Source: Granulosicoccus antarcticus IMCC3135
Lineage (GTDB): Bacteria; Pseudomonadota; Gammaproteobacteria; Granulosicoccales; Granulosicoccaceae
Assembly (NCBI RefSeq): GCF_002215215.1
Contig: NZ_CP018632.1
Span: 5,266,501 to 5,330,500, forward strand
Direction: 5' to 3'
DNA length: 64,000 nucleotides
Part shown: one piece after another, positions 37,461-46,734 of the stretch
Numbering within the stretch: position 1 is the stretch's first letter
Layout: each line of letters starts with the position of its first letter
Notes under the pieces: generated by a model
What the model was told of the DNA's origin: nothing
The model's database searches: none
What the model saw: only the letters and a program-made list of their open reading frames with translations
Translations under genes and position numbers: made by a program

Positions 37461-38456
37461 CTAATCCTGATTGAAAGCGGCAAAACCCGGCCAGGCGTTG
37501 GCAGCCTGAGAAATCAACGCTAACTCGAAAGCATCCAGATCGATAGAACCGGCCTTGGCATTGGAAACCGCTTGTTCGACATCTCTTGTACCAACCAGCA
37601 CATGGCTGACGCCGGGCTGTTGCAAAGTCCAGGCAAGTACCAGTTGTTCGGTACTGACACCACGGTCACGCGCCAGTGATTTCACCGGAGCAAGCACGGC
37701 TTGCAAGGCTTCCAGCACGGCGGGTTGGAAACGAGGATTGCCTGTGCGCAAGTCACCTTCAGCAAACTCACGCTTGCTGTCGATCTTGCCAGTCAACAAG
37801 CCCTGGGCGATGGGTGAATAGCACAGAAAACCCAGATCAAACTCTTCACAAACAGGCAGATTGGCACTGTCCTGCTCTCGGTCCAGTAGACTGTAGCGTT
37901 CCTGATCGGTGCTCAATGCGCCCAGTCGCGCCGCCTCGCTAATACGCTCTGGTGTCTCGTTGCACAAGCCCCATGCCCGTATCCGTCCTTCATCGCGCAA
38001 GGCATCCAGAGTCGCCACCACCTCGGCCAGTTCGGTCTCAGGGTCTGGCCAGTGTGTCTGGTACAGATCGATATAATCGGTTCCCAGACGCTTGCAGCTC
38101 TCATCCAGCTCCCAGCGGATGGATTGCTCGTCCAGCGTTCGAAAGATTCGTTTGCCTTCGCTCTCAGCGTGCAAGGTGGCGCTTTCAAGATCCCAGCGCA
38201 GACCGCATTTGCTTGCCAGTATGATGTCTTCACGCTTGCGGCCCTCAATGGCCTTGCCGACGATTTCTTCCGATAGGCCAAACCCATAGACAGCCGCGGT
38301 GTCTATCAGGTCAACACCGGCGTCCAGTGATGCCTGTACCGCCTTGATGGACGCATTGGCATCTGCACCGCCCCACTTCCAGCCGCCAATAGCCCAGGCC
38401 CCGAAGGCAACTGCAGAGGCTTGCATACCGTGCTTGCCGAGTAGACGAGTTTTCAT
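37461..38456 (-). CDS. Aldo/keto reductase
   Basis: A 331-residue NADPH-dependent oxidoreductase of the TIM-barrel AKR superfamily. The catalytic tetrad is visible: Asp in LIDTAAVYG, Tyr in VYGFG, Lys in ILASKCGL and His in YQTHWPDP. RLLGKHGMQASAVAFGAWAIGG is the typical N-terminus. The ATG at 38456 was chosen because GAAGGG lies directly upstream and family homology starts there; the longer frame runs into the adjacent insertion element. It resembles YajO/IolS-like members; substrate unknown. An IS605-type remnant now lies 6 bp upstream of its ribosome-binding site. Confidence 0.87.
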   Translation of the reverse strand: MKTRLLGKHGMQASAVAFGAWAIGGWKWGGADANASIKAVQASLDAGVDLIDTAAVYGFGLSEEIVGKAIEGRKREDIILASKCGLRWDLESATLHAESEGKRIFRTLDEQSIRWELDESCKRLGTDYIDLYQTHWPDPETELAEVVATLDALRDEGRIRAWGLCNETPERISEAARLGALSTDQERYSLLDREQDSANLPVCEEFDLGFLCYSPIAQGLLTGKIDSKREFAEGDLRTGNPRFQPAVLEALQAVLAPVKSLARDRGVSTEQLVLAWTLQQPGVSHVLVGTRDVEQAVSNAKAGSIDLDAFELALISQAANAWPGFAAFNQD

Positions 38457-38463
38457 CCCTTCA

Positions 38464-38507
38464 ATTCCAAGGATACCCCGTCGTTCAGGGCGGGGAGGAA
38501 TTGGAAT
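38464..38507 (+). repeat. Left-end hairpin of the IS605-type element
   Basis: The outer arms ATTCCAA and TTGGAAT and the inner arms CCCCGTC and GGCGGGG form the imperfect subterminal hairpin typical of IS200/IS605 ends. Confidence 0.75.
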
Positions 38508-38577
38508 GCTGTATTTATAGCCAGTAGTTGTTGGCCCTTCTGGGTGAATGGGGGCGGAACGGTTATACAATCGGGCT

Positions 38578-39097
38578 GTGAAATCAACATGCATCAAGGT
38601 TCTCAAAGTCAGGGTAAAAGATCGCCACGCGCCGCTTTTGCGCGGCATGGCGACTGAAGTCAATCAGGTATGGAACTACTGCAACGAGCTGTCTGATCGT
38701 ATGATTCGGGAGCGTGGTCGGTGGATGTCCGGATTTGACTTCTCTGCTTACACGGTGGGTGCCTCGAAGCAGTTCGAGCACATTGGCAGCAGTACGATTC
38801 AGGAAACGGCCGAACACTACGCCAGCAAACGCTTCTCGGCAAAGCGTCGCAAGCTGGGCCAGCTTCAAGACAATGCTCGACTACAAGAGCCAGCAGGCCG
38901 GTATTGTCTATCGAGAAATCAATGAAGCCTATACCACGCGAGCGTGCTCCGAATGCGGAAGCCTGTGCGGGCCGCAGGGAATAAGAGCTCTTTCGGTAAG
39001 AGACTGGCAATGTGTTGAATGTGGTGTTCAGCATGATCGTGACGTTAACGCGGCTCGAAATATTCTCCGTCTCGGCGCAGGACATTGCGCTCCTTAG
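38578..39097 (+). pseudogene. tnpB: tnpB remnant (internal deletion and frameshift)
   Basis: The N-terminal about 95 codons (KVRVKDRHAPLLRGMATEVNQVWNYCNELS ... KRFSAKRRKL) are typical TnpB. After about 38870 the reading continues in another frame with the C-terminal part: MLDYKSQQAGIVYREINEAYTTR, the zinc ribbon CSECG ... CVECG, and the RuvC III segment HDRDVNAARNILR. About 200 middle residues, including the first catalytic Asp and Glu regions, are missing compared with a protein of about 380. It cannot be an active nuclease. The IS605-associated tnpA is absent. Confidence 0.88.
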
Positions 39098-39098
39098 T

Positions 39099-39134
39099 GG
39101 GAATCCTCTTTCTTCAGGGAGAGGAGGATGTCAA
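39099..39134 (+). ncRNA. Right-end/omegaRNA-like scaffold of the IS605-type element
   Basis: The 3' end has a hairpin (39105-39109 with 39120-39124) and the terminal GGAGGATGTCAA. In active elements this end forms the 3' scaffold of the guide RNA, and the flanking DNA (here TACTTGAGTCGCTTCAT) is the guide. With a broken tnpB it is probably a relic, although transcription remains possible. Confidence 0.5.
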
Positions 39135-40309
39135 TACTTGAGTCGCTTCATAACAGGTTGTTCGTATTCGAGATGGAAGTCGTGAACCGCTCGTGCGGCA
39201 GACTTGGTCGATTCGGTCGTTGCCACGTGATAGAGAGCTTCGCCCTCATGCACCAATGGCAGCTTGGTAATACCAATAAGCACACCTGATGCATCGCTGA
39301 TCACCGCTTGTTCGGACTCGCCGAACGGATCAGAGATATACCCGAGCACACCCCCTTCCTCAACAATCCCGCCCAGGCGGATTCGCGAGCGAAGAATGCC
39401 ACTTTGAGGTGCCCGCATCCAGGCACTGTTATTGGCCAGCCACGGTTTGCCGCGGCGTTCTCCACTCTTGTTGGCAGGCAGCATTTTCAGATGGCGCATG
39501 ACATTCAACACGCCTTTCAAACCGGCACGTATGGCCAGATCATCAAAGCGCAGTGCTTCACCGGCTTCATAAAGCAACAGCGGCAGATTACCAGCAGCAC
39601 CACGAAGCGTACCGTCACGCGTAGTTGAATCCACCAGTATGGGCGGGGCAAACGCTTCAGCTAGTGGTAACAGTTCCGGATGACTATCCAGATCCACCCG
39701 GATCTGCGGAAAGTTGGCGCGGCCTTCGGCGGCGGTATGCAGATCAATACCGTGTGTGCATTTGGCAACGATTTCGCTCATCAGGGTATTGGCCAGACGC
39801 GCCGCCATGGAACCTGTCTCCGAACCCGGGAATGAGCGATTCAGATCTCGCCTGTCGGGCAGATAGCGCGACTGCGATACAAACCCATAGACATTGACCA
39901 CTGGCACGGCAATAAGAGTACCGGCCAATCGACTCAAAGATTTTGTTGCCAGCAAACGCCGGATAATCTCAATGCCATTGATTTCATCACCGTGAATGGC
40001 AGCAGTTACAAACAGGACCGGACCGGGCTGCTTGCCATGAATGACATGGACCGGCATGGCCACCGAGGTATGTGTGTACAACGGCGGCAAAGGCAGATCT
40101 ACATAACAACGCTGCCCTGGCTGAATGCTTTTACCACCAATGACAATGGCTTCGCGTCGAGCAGCAACTCGCTGGCCTGGCTTTCCTGTGCCTGAGCCAG
40201 GCGCGGTCCCGGACCCGGCTCCTGAAGTGGGTCCAGTTCCGGAATCCGCGCCGACGAGTGTCTCACCCTCGGATTCGCAGGCTGATTGCTCGTCACCTTC
40301 TTCACTCAA
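39131..40309 (-). CDS. Succinylglutamate desuccinylase/aspartoacylase-family zinc deacylase in a RimK operon
   Basis: A 392-residue protein. Residues 1-48 are Gly/Ser/Thr-rich and disordered. The zinc deacylase domain has H106 and E109 ([10 protein letters not shown]), RDLNRSFPG (154-162) and H191 ([10 protein letters not shown]), the usual ligands. A C-terminal beta domain (about 305-370) follows. The family removes acyl or amide groups from amino acids. As third gene after rimB and rimK, it probably trims or recycles the glutamyl or related modification. The start overlaps rimK by 4 bp (ATGA). The stop codon TGA and last base are supplied by the end of the IS605 remnant. Confidence 0.86.
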   Translation of the reverse strand: MSEEGDEQSACESEGETLVGADSGTGPTSGAGSGTAPGSGTGKPGQRVAARREAIVIGGKSIQPGQRCYVDLPLPPLYTHTSVAMPVHVIHGKQPGPVLFVTAAIHGDEINGIEIIRRLLATKSLSRLAGTLIAVPVVNVYGFVSQSRYLPDRRDLNRSFPGSETGSMAARLANTLMSEIVAKCTHGIDLHTAAEGRANFPQIRVDLDSHPELLPLAEAFAPPILVDSTTRDGTLRGAAGNLPLLLYEAGEALRFDDLAIRAGLKGVLNVMRHLKMLPANKSGERRGKPWLANNSAWMRAPQSGILRSRIRLGGIVEEGGVLGYISDPFGESEQAVISDASGVLIGITKLPLVHEGEALYHVATTESTKSAARAVHDFHLEYEQPVMKRLKY

Positions 40310-41214
40310 CCGCGCGCACCTCGTGTCTTTGTATTACCGGGCCTGGCGTTCTTTTCCAGCTCTTCGATGATGATGCCGGCCACATCCTTGCCGCTGGCTG
40401 ATTCGATGCCTTCCAGACCGGGCGAGGAATTCACTTCCATGACCAGCGGCCCACGTGCGGAGCGCAGCAAATCAACACCGGCCACCGATAAGCCCAGCAC
40501 CTTGGCGGCACTGACGGCCGTGGCACGCTCTTCAGGCGTGATCTTGACCAGACTGGCAGCACCCCCTCTATGCAGGTTGGATCGGAACTCACCCTCGGCG
40601 GCCTGGCGTTTCATGGCAGCAACCACTTTTCCACCGACAACCAGACAACGAATATCGGCGCCCCCTGCCTCCTTGATGAATTCCTGTACAAGAATGTTGG
40701 CCTGCAGACCCATGAAGGCTTCGATAACCGACTCCGCCGCCTGGCTGGTCTCCGCCAACACCACGCCGATGCCTTGTGTACCTTCCAGTAGCTTGATGAC
40801 CACCGGAGCACCTCCAACCATCTTGATGATGTCCTTGCTATCGCCCGGCTTGTTGGCAAAACCTGTCACCGGCAGGCCAATCCCCTTACGCGACAGCAAC
40901 TGCAGTGAGCGCAACTTGTCACGCGAACGTGACAGAGCAACGGACTCTATCAAGGTATAGGTGCCCATCATTTCAAACTGTCGCAACACCGACGTACCGT
41001 AAGCTGTCACCGAGGCACCGATTCTGGGTATGACGGCATCAAAAGTGTCAAGCGTCTCGCCTTCCAGATGAATACTGGGTTTGCGCGACACGATATTCAT
41101 GTAACAACGCAACACGTCGATGACTTGTACTTGATGTCCACGTTGCTCGGCCGCTTCGATCAGGCGACGGGTGGAGTACAGTCGGCGGTTGCGCGACAGA
41201 ATGGCGATTTTCAT
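40306..41214 (-). CDS. rimK: RimK-family ATP-grasp glutamate ligase
   Basis: This 302-residue ATP-grasp enzyme has the RimK N-terminal domain ([45 protein letters not shown]) and the ATP-grasp core with [39 protein letters not shown], and [14 protein letters not shown] for Mg binding. RimK adds glutamates to the C-terminus of ribosomal protein S6. The length and motifs match E. coli RimK (300). The gap to rimB is 4 bp and it overlaps the deacylase gene, so all three are one transcript. Confidence 0.93.
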   Translation of the reverse strand: MKIAILSRNRRLYSTRRLIEAAEQRGHQVQVIDVLRCYMNIVSRKPSIHLEGETLDTFDAVIPRIGASVTAYGTSVLRQFEMMGTYTLIESVALSRSRDKLRSLQLLSRKGIGLPVTGFANKPGDSKDIIKMVGGAPVVIKLLEGTQGIGVVLAETSQAAESVIEAFMGLQANILVQEFIKEAGGADIRCLVVGGKVVAAMKRQAAEGEFRSNLHRGGAASLVKITPEERATAVSAAKVLGLSVAGVDLLRSARGPLVMEVNSSPGLEGIESASGKDVAGIIIEELEKNARPGNTKTRGARG

Positions 41215-41218
41215 TAAA

Positions 41219-41740
41219 TTAAGCGGACCCTTTTATGTCTTCTGCGTAGAGAGCGCGGGCAGATACCCGTCCCAGTGAGAACGATGATGCTGGATTGACC
41301 TGAATATTGGGTACCAGGGCGGTTCGTCCCAGTAACATCCTGAACAGCATGTCGTCTCGTTGTGACAACGTCATTTCAATGGTCCGTGTTACCGGCCCCA
41401 TGGTAAGAACTGTCGAGATGAAGTAGCGTTCAGCGGAGTGTCCACCCGAATCGGTGACTCGCCGGATGTCCACCAAAGGTGCTTCGCAGCGCCTGACGAT
41501 GCTGGTATCTCGTTGTATCGGTTGCACAGTGAACAAGATCCAGTCTTGCCCATCACGTGTAACACGCTCGATATCACGTGCATGAATGGCGGAGGTTCGT
41601 GCTCCGGTATCCACCTTGGCCTTGATCGCTGGCAACCCGAGTTGCGGCAGGCCAACCCATTCGCGCCAACCGACGACAAGTGAGCTGCTATCGGCGTTAT
41701 CCGCCGTGTTTGAATCTACTGAATTATTAGACGCGACCAT
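41219..41740 (-). CDS. rimB: RimB/RimZ-type retropepsin-like protease
   Basis: A 173-residue protein of the DUF/“ATP-dependent zinc protease” family PF05618. The retropepsin core has [13 protein letters not shown] with catalytic D44, and [15 protein letters not shown] as the second motif. In pseudomonads RimB is an endopeptidase that removes the glutamate tails added by RimK. The N-terminal 20 residues are Asn/Ser/Asp-rich. First gene of the rim operon. Confidence 0.88.
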   Translation of the reverse strand: MVASNNSVDSNTADNADSSSLVVGWREWVGLPQLGLPAIKAKVDTGARTSAIHARDIERVTRDGQDWILFTVQPIQRDTSIVRRCEAPLVDIRRVTDSGGHSAERYFISTVLTMGPVTRTIEMTLSQRDDMLFRMLLGRTALVPNIQVNPASSFSLGRVSARALYAEDIKGSA

Positions 41741-41764
41741 GTCGTTCCCGACAAAAAAGATACG

Positions 41765-42433
41765 TTATTGTCTCACGCCTTTAAGAATTACGTGAGCCCC
41801 AGTTGACTCTTGCGTTACCACTTGGGCATTCGGTATGTCATTGGAGAATGCACGACTACGGGCCTGCTCAGGATCGTGCCCCAGATCCAGCCATCGTTGC
41901 ACCAGACGCTCCTGTAGAGTCTCCATGGGGACATCCAGCATGACGCTGAGATGGAACATGGATGCCAACTTCTCCCAACCAGCTCTTGCCAGCAACAGAT
42001 AATTACCCTCCACAATCACCACTTTGTGGCTCTCATCGACACATTGGCTGGCATTTCTGGACAAATCCATGCTTCGATCAAATACAGGGATGTAAACAGA
42101 TGCACCGCCGGGCTCGACAAGACGAGCAATGAGGCTAACAAAACCGTCCACATCAAAGGTCTGGGGCGAGCCCTTGACAGCTATCTGGCCACGTTCCTGC
42201 AAAATGGCATTGTCCAGATGAAAACCATCCATGGGCACCACCACGGCCTGACCTGCAGAGCCGGGAACAGCAGCCTCATTGAGGCGCTGACAGAGTTGCG
42301 CCGCCAGGGTTGATTTGCCAGACCCGGGGGCTCCGGCAATCGCGATGATCAACCTCTGTCCCAGCAGTTGTTCTGCCTGAAGAATATACAGGCGCTGCAA
42401 CAGCGCATCCACGGTATCGATAGTGTTACTCAT
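41765..42433 (-). CDS. P-loop nucleoside/sugar kinase family protein (FrcK/YfdR-PRK-like)
   Basis: A 222-residue protein with Walker A GAPGSGKST (34-42) and VVPMDGFHLDN, the base of the uridine kinase/phosphoribulokinase and pantothenate-kinase-like group. It resembles the family described as nucleoside/nucleotide kinase or fructose transport kinase FrcK (KGSPQTFDVDGFV, IVEGNYLLL). The ATG at 42433 was chosen because the upstream extension has no family character. It lies 24 bp before rimB on the same strand, so it may share the rim transcript. Substrate unproven. Confidence 0.82.
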   Translation of the reverse strand: MSNTIDTVDALLQRLYILQAEQLLGQRLIIAIAGAPGSGKSTLAAQLCQRLNEAAVPGSAGQAVVVPMDGFHLDNAILQERGQIAVKGSPQTFDVDGFVSLIARLVEPGGASVYIPVFDRSMDLSRNASQCVDESHKVVIVEGNYLLLARAGWEKLASMFHLSVMLDVPMETLQERLVQRWLDLGHDPEQARSRAFSNDIPNAQVVTQESTGAHVILKGVRQ

Positions 42434-42606
42434 GTATTCACTACTCCATCGGAAAACCGGACTCAAGGTAAGGCAGTATGACTCGGCACACCGTGCAATT
42501 GCCAGCGCTCTCCTGCATCCAGACGTATGCCCGATATGCCTGCGCAATCACGCATTGCAAGACAGCAACTGTGGCGCTCTGAACCCGTCATTATCAAGCT
42601 GGAGGA

Positions 42607-43797
42607 CTACGAACCCATGGCAGCCAGGAAAATGTCCTCGTAGCGTTTGATCATCTGCTTCTGATCAAAATGCTGCAGAGCGAACTCTCGGGCAAATACT
42701 GCACGTTCTTGCCGCAATTCGGGATGCAGAATCATTTCACGGATGGCCGCTGCCATCGCGTTGGTCGACTTTTCCACCAACACGCCCCCACAATTGGCGG
42801 CATCGCGCGCAATTGCTTCACGAGCCCCACCGGCATCCGTAAGTACCACCGGTGTACCGGCAGCCTGTGCTTCCAGCGCCGTCAATGGATGGCCTTCTCT
42901 GTCAGATGACAGCGTGAAGAGATCAAATGCTGCCAGCACATCGGGTATATCCTGTCTGGAGCCTGTGAAAACCACCCACTCCTGCAGCCCCTTGTCACGG
43001 ACATATTGTTCGATTCCAGGCCGGTCCTCACCATCACCCACCATCACCAATCGCAGGTCATGCTCAGCTAATGACGGGTCCGACTTGAGGATACTCATGA
43101 CATCGATCAGTCGCCGATGGTTCTTCGCCTCGACAATTCTGCCCACCGTGCCAATGATGATCTGCTTGTCGGCCGGTATCTCTGTTGATTGATTGCCATA
43201 GGCGAGCCATTCCTTGCGCAAGGCACGGCCATCGCCTTGCGCATATCGCAAAGTGTCCACCCCATTATTGACCACGGTGATCAATGACGGCCTCAGACCG
43301 ATCTCGTGCTGATAGAAATCGGCAGTATCACCCGATACGGTAATCAGCGCCGCTGTTCGCAAAGACAGAATTCGATCAATCCAGCGATAATAGGGCGGCT
43401 TCCACGAATCTCTGGAATGTTCAGTAACCACAATGGGCAGGCGTGCTGCAAACAGTGCAACTCGAGTCCAGGTATTGCCGACCCACAGATGACTGTTAAC
43501 AACGTCTGGCCCGATCTTGCGAATGCATCGATTCAAACGTAACGCCAGGGCGATATCAAACCCAGGCTTCTTGTCGAGAATATGCACCTGAATCTGCTCA
43601 TTCAGCTTGGCGGCCAGAACACCCGCATCTCGCAGACACACAACGTGCACCTGCCAGCCAAGATTCACGAACTCGTTGGCCATGGCGACCACCATGCTCT
43701 CTGCCCCACCCACCGTCAGCTCTTCGATGGCAAAGGCCACCACGGAACCTTTACCCGAAGGTAGAGACGATACAGGTGCGGAAGAAGATTTCATCAA
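42607..43797 (-). CDS. Glycosyltransferase family 4
   Basis: A 396-residue GT-B enzyme. The N-terminal Rossmann acceptor domain (ELTVGGAESMVVAMANEF) and the C-terminal donor domain with IGTVGRIVEAKNHRRLIDV and the E-x7-E motif region (REGHPLTALEAQAAGTPVVLTDAGG) are typical for GT4. It transfers a sugar from an NDP donor, probably to a surface glycan or lipid-linked acceptor. Starts in the last codons of the preceding GT gene (ATGA-type 4-bp overlap). Confidence 0.88.
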   Translation of the reverse strand: MMKSSSAPVSSLPSGKGSVVAFAIEELTVGGAESMVVAMANEFVNLGWQVHVVCLRDAGVLAAKLNEQIQVHILDKKPGFDIALALRLNRCIRKIGPDVVNSHLWVGNTWTRVALFAARLPIVVTEHSRDSWKPPYYRWIDRILSLRTAALITVSGDTADFYQHEIGLRPSLITVVNNGVDTLRYAQGDGRALRKEWLAYGNQSTEIPADKQIIIGTVGRIVEAKNHRRLIDVMSILKSDPSLAEHDLRLVMVGDGEDRPGIEQYVRDKGLQEWVVFTGSRQDIPDVLAAFDLFTLSSDREGHPLTALEAQAAGTPVVLTDAGGAREAIARDAANCGGVLVEKSTNAMAAAIREMILHPELRQERAVFAREFALQHFDQKQMIKRYEDIFLAAMGS

Positions 43798-45140
43798 CTG
43801 TAAGGACGGCGCGCATCAGGTAGTTTCAGTCCGCCCGGAACATGCTGTTCAAAGAGAGCCAGCAAGTCATCAATATTCTGTTTCTGGTTGAACATCTCGG
43901 CAACCCGACCGGCAGCTTGCTCACTCAGTAATCTGGCCGCTTCCGGATCTGCCGCCAGCGATTCCACCGCCGCCGCAAAGCCTTGAACATCATCCACTTC
44001 GACCAGTTTGCCGGTTTCACCATCAACCACCAGCTCGGGAATGGCACTGACACGAGTAGTCACTACCGGCAGTCGCAAAGCCATGGCTTCGGCTATGACA
44101 TTAGGGATGCCATCGGGCGGCTGCCCGGGGATCAGACGCGGTGCCAGACAAAACAGATCGGCAGCATCGAGCGCTTCCAGCACATCGGCAAAAGCCAGTG
44201 CACCACGAAAATCAACATGCTCCCGAATACCTTCCTGCTCTGCCAACGCCATCAGCTCTTCCTGTATGGGTCCCGAACCGATGAGCGTCAGACGTAGCTT
44301 CCGCCCCGATGCAATCAACACAGCACAGGCACGAATTACCACATCGTGCCCCTTGGTAGGCACCAGGCGTCCAATACTGATCAGGGACAATACTTCTTCA
44401 GCGGCACGTTCACGAAATCGTTTACCCGGCGCATGTTCCATGACGCGCGGATCGAGCCCGTGATAATTAAGATGCACGTTTTCCGGTGCACTCAGGCCCA
44501 GCTTTGTTTTCAGATGGTTACAGAAGTAACCACTGCAGACGACCGAAAACAGGGCTGCATCCAACTTGTGCCGCAAGAATGTGTTGGGCGAGAAGATATC
44601 TTCACCATGGATCGCTGCAGACCAGGGCTCACCCTCCACCTGATTCAGATACCAGCAAGCAGTCGTCGGTATATTCGCCCAGTGTCCATGCCAATGGGTG
44701 ACCCCTCGGCTCCTGCCCAGCTCACCAAAATGCAGAGACAGCGGCAAAATGGCCAGGTTCTTCACGATATCCATCGGCCTGTCGTAACCATGTCGCAACA
44801 GCTGCCAGATAGCTGAACCCAGCTTCAAGGGATGGTGCAACATTGCTCGTCCCAGAGCACCCACGGTCGACAGAGTGAACAAAGGGGAGTAGTGCGTGCG
44901 CTCGGTTGACAACCGTATCGCATCTTCCATGGTGATTGGATCACGTGGGTATTGCAGCGAGTAGATATCGAACTCGACGCCCCGACGTTCCAGTGCAACC
45001 AGCTCGCGCAGGATGAACGTTTCATGAAGCTCGGGAAACATCGATATTATGATACCCAGCCGCGGCCGTCCCTTAGTCGCGCTCTCATCCATAGATCTGA
45101 TGCCCTGACACTCGCCTGTTCCCGAAAAATAGGTTTGCAT
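43794..45140 (-). CDS. Glycosyltransferase family 4 (second)
   Basis: A 448-residue GT4 protein with GIIISMFPELHETFILRELVALERRG, a block common in exopolysaccharide transferases. It also has HWHGHWANIPTTACWYLNQVEGEPWSAAIHGEDIF and the donor-site E-x7-E block (PPDGIPNVIAEAMALRLPVVTTRVS). A start at 45092 would remove 16 residues; the choice is open. Paired with the next GT4 gene, it suggests a two-step assembly of a surface glycan. No polymerase or flippase is nearby. Confidence 0.87.
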   Translation of the reverse strand: MQTYFSGTGECQGIRSMDESATKGRPRLGIIISMFPELHETFILRELVALERRGVEFDIYSLQYPRDPITMEDAIRLSTERTHYSPLFTLSTVGALGRAMLHHPLKLGSAIWQLLRHGYDRPMDIVKNLAILPLSLHFGELGRSRGVTHWHGHWANIPTTACWYLNQVEGEPWSAAIHGEDIFSPNTFLRHKLDAALFSVVCSGYFCNHLKTKLGLSAPENVHLNYHGLDPRVMEHAPGKRFRERAAEEVLSLISIGRLVPTKGHDVVIRACAVLIASGRKLRLTLIGSGPIQEELMALAEQEGIREHVDFRGALAFADVLEALDAADLFCLAPRLIPGQPPDGIPNVIAEAMALRLPVVTTRVSAIPELVVDGETGKLVEVDDVQGFAAAVESLAADPEAARLLSEQAAGRVAEMFNQKQNIDDLLALFEQHVPGGLKLPDARRPYS

Positions 45141-45142
45141 TA

Positions 45143-45328
45143 TCCGCTATTGACCAGAGTTCTGCGCAGCAAAGTCGCGGTAATAAGTCCGTAGTTTTTA
45201 TATGAATGTCTTGAAATGTCGGATAGGTCAGAGAAATCTCTCATATTCTTGTCTAGGTAGTACTCGCTAAAGTGCTGATCTGGCACGAAACTATCATTGT
45301 ATGAAGGCCACTGAATACTGCCTTCAAC
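45143..45328 (-). pseudogene. Possible C-terminal relic of an unidentified gene
   Basis: The gap between the GT4 and EboE genes translates on the minus strand into about 60 codons with a protein-like composition (WPSYNDSFVPDQHFSEYYLD, ISRHSYKNYGLITATLLRR) and a stop at the GT4 start. The upstream extension continues antisense to the EboE gene and is not credible. It may be the tail of a deleted gene; I do not recognise the family. Confidence 0.25.
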
Positions 45329-45334
45329 ATTTAA

Positions 45335-46630
45335 ATGATTCTGGATTGTGCCGGCGTCCCAACGCATCTGAGCTATTGCACCAACATCCACCCGGGCGAT
45401 GCCTGGAAAGATGTGCTGCCCCAGCTTCAACGCCAGCTGCCACTGATACGCAGCACGCTGGATCAAAAAACCGCCATGGGTATTGGCTTGCGACTGTCAC
45501 GCAATAGTCTTGAGTCTTTGCAAGAGCCCGATGTGCTTGCTGACTTCAAGAGCTGGCTGAAAGCACAGAATCACTATGTCTTCACCATCAACGGTTTTCC
45601 TTATGGCGCCTTCCATGGTGAGCGGGTCAAGGAGGATGTCTACAAACCAGACTGGACAGAAGCTGCTCGGCTCGACTACACCTGCCGCCTGGCCACCTTA
45701 CTGTGCAAACTTGAGCCACCTGACAACTACGGCTCCATCAGCACACTGCCCGGCACCTACAAAGACTGGATGATGCCAGGCACTGAAGAGCGTATCAGTG
45801 CAAACCTGATTCGGGCCGTTGCCCATTGTGTAAAGCTGGCTCAGAACACTGGTGTCACCATCGCTTTGGCCATCGAGCCGGAACCCTGCTGCATGCTGGA
45901 GACCGTCGCTGAAACCGTCACCTTTTTCAAGACCTATCTGTTTTCAGATGCAGCCCTGGATTCTCTGATGGCACTGACCGGTCTGGATCGCAGTGCTGCC
46001 GATGCGGCCATGCATCTGCACATTGGCGTTTGTTACGATGTCTGCCACTCGGCTGTGGAATTCGAAAATCCGGGCCATGCTATCGCCCGCCTGCAATCCG
46101 CCGGCATTGATATCATCAAGATTCAGCTGAGTTCTGCACTGGAAATACCTCAGGTCAACGAGGCATCCCTGCGTCACCTCGAACGCTTCGACGAGCCGGT
46201 GTATCTGCATCAAGTCATTGAAAAGCGTGGTGAGACACTAACCCGATATAACGATGTGCGTGCCGCCGTTGCCGCCACCCGGCACCGCCTGGACGCACGC
46301 TCCACACTTGACCCCGCCTTGCAGATGGCTATCAATTCGAGCTTTGCCCCGCCCTCGCAAACACGCTTCGCTCCCATCAGCGAACCTGATGCGCAGTGGC
46401 GTGTGCACTATCACGTTCCCGTGTTCATGGAGAAGACGGAACATTTTTCAACCACGCAATCCACGTTGTCTCAAGTGCTGCAATTGCAGAAACTCAGCGG
46501 CTTCTGCCGTCACCTGGAAGTGGAAACCTACACCTGGGATGTATTACCGGAAAACTATCGGCAAGAACCCGTCAGCGATGCCATCGCCAGAGAGCTTTCC
46601 TGGGTACGCGAACGCCTTCAGACCGGGTAA
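45335..46630 (+). CDS. EboE-like metabolite traffic protein (xylose-isomerase-type TIM barrel)
   Basis: A 431-residue protein with the start block HLSYCTNIHPGDAWKDV, which is diagnostic of the EboE group. GLRLSRNSLESL, TINGFPYGAFHGERVKEDVYKPDW and ALAIEPEPCCMLE (metal-binding Glu) form the TIM-barrel core. In organisms with a complete ebo cluster these proteins take part in transport of a secondary-metabolite precursor to the periplasm. Here no other ebo gene is adjacent, so function is uncertain. It stands alone, divergent to the GT4 genes and 104 bp upstream of the antiporter gene. Confidence 0.8.
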   Translation: MILDCAGVPTHLSYCTNIHPGDAWKDVLPQLQRQLPLIRSTLDQKTAMGIGLRLSRNSLESLQEPDVLADFKSWLKAQNHYVFTINGFPYGAFHGERVKEDVYKPDWTEAARLDYTCRLATLLCKLEPPDNYGSISTLPGTYKDWMMPGTEERISANLIRAVAHCVKLAQNTGVTIALAIEPEPCCMLETVAETVTFFKTYLFSDAALDSLMALTGLDRSAADAAMHLHIGVCYDVCHSAVEFENPGHAIARLQSAGIDIIKIQLSSALEIPQVNEASLRHLERFDEPVYLHQVIEKRGETLTRYNDVRAAVAATRHRLDARSTLDPALQMAINSSFAPPSQTRFAPISEPDAQWRVHYHVPVFMEKTEHFSTTQSTLSQVLQLQKLSGFCRHLEVETYTWDVLPENYRQEPVSDAIARELSWVRERLQTG

Positions 46631-46734
46631 GTTCCAGAAGTTAACTTATGGACAAGAACAGACAAGGTAAGATCGACGCGTCCACCGCACAGATGCACGG
46701 ACAATTCCAGCAATAGCAAGAGCAAGCACGACTC

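Larger units (their letters stand above)
38463..39134 (+). mobile_element. Degenerate IS200/IS605-family element (tnpB-only type)
   Basis: The element has a left-end hairpin (38464-38507: ATTCCAA/TTGGAAT outside and CCCCGTC/GGCGGGG inside) and a tnpB relic. The right end (39099-39134) has a CCTCT/AGAGG hairpin followed by GGAGGATGTCAA, the usual end of tnpB-type elements that also encodes the guide RNA scaffold. No target duplication is expected for this family. Boundaries are estimated from the end hairpins. The last bases lie inside the stop codon of the neighbouring deacylase gene. Confidence 0.8.

Noticed and set aside
38457-38663. Longer N-terminus of the aldo/keto reductase
   Set aside because: It would read through the left end of the insertion element; the ATG at 38456 has its own ribosome-binding site and matches the family start.
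38548-38925. Intact small tnpB-like gene
   Set aside because: Comparison with the typical TnpB layout shows a missing middle and a frame change, so it is a remnant.
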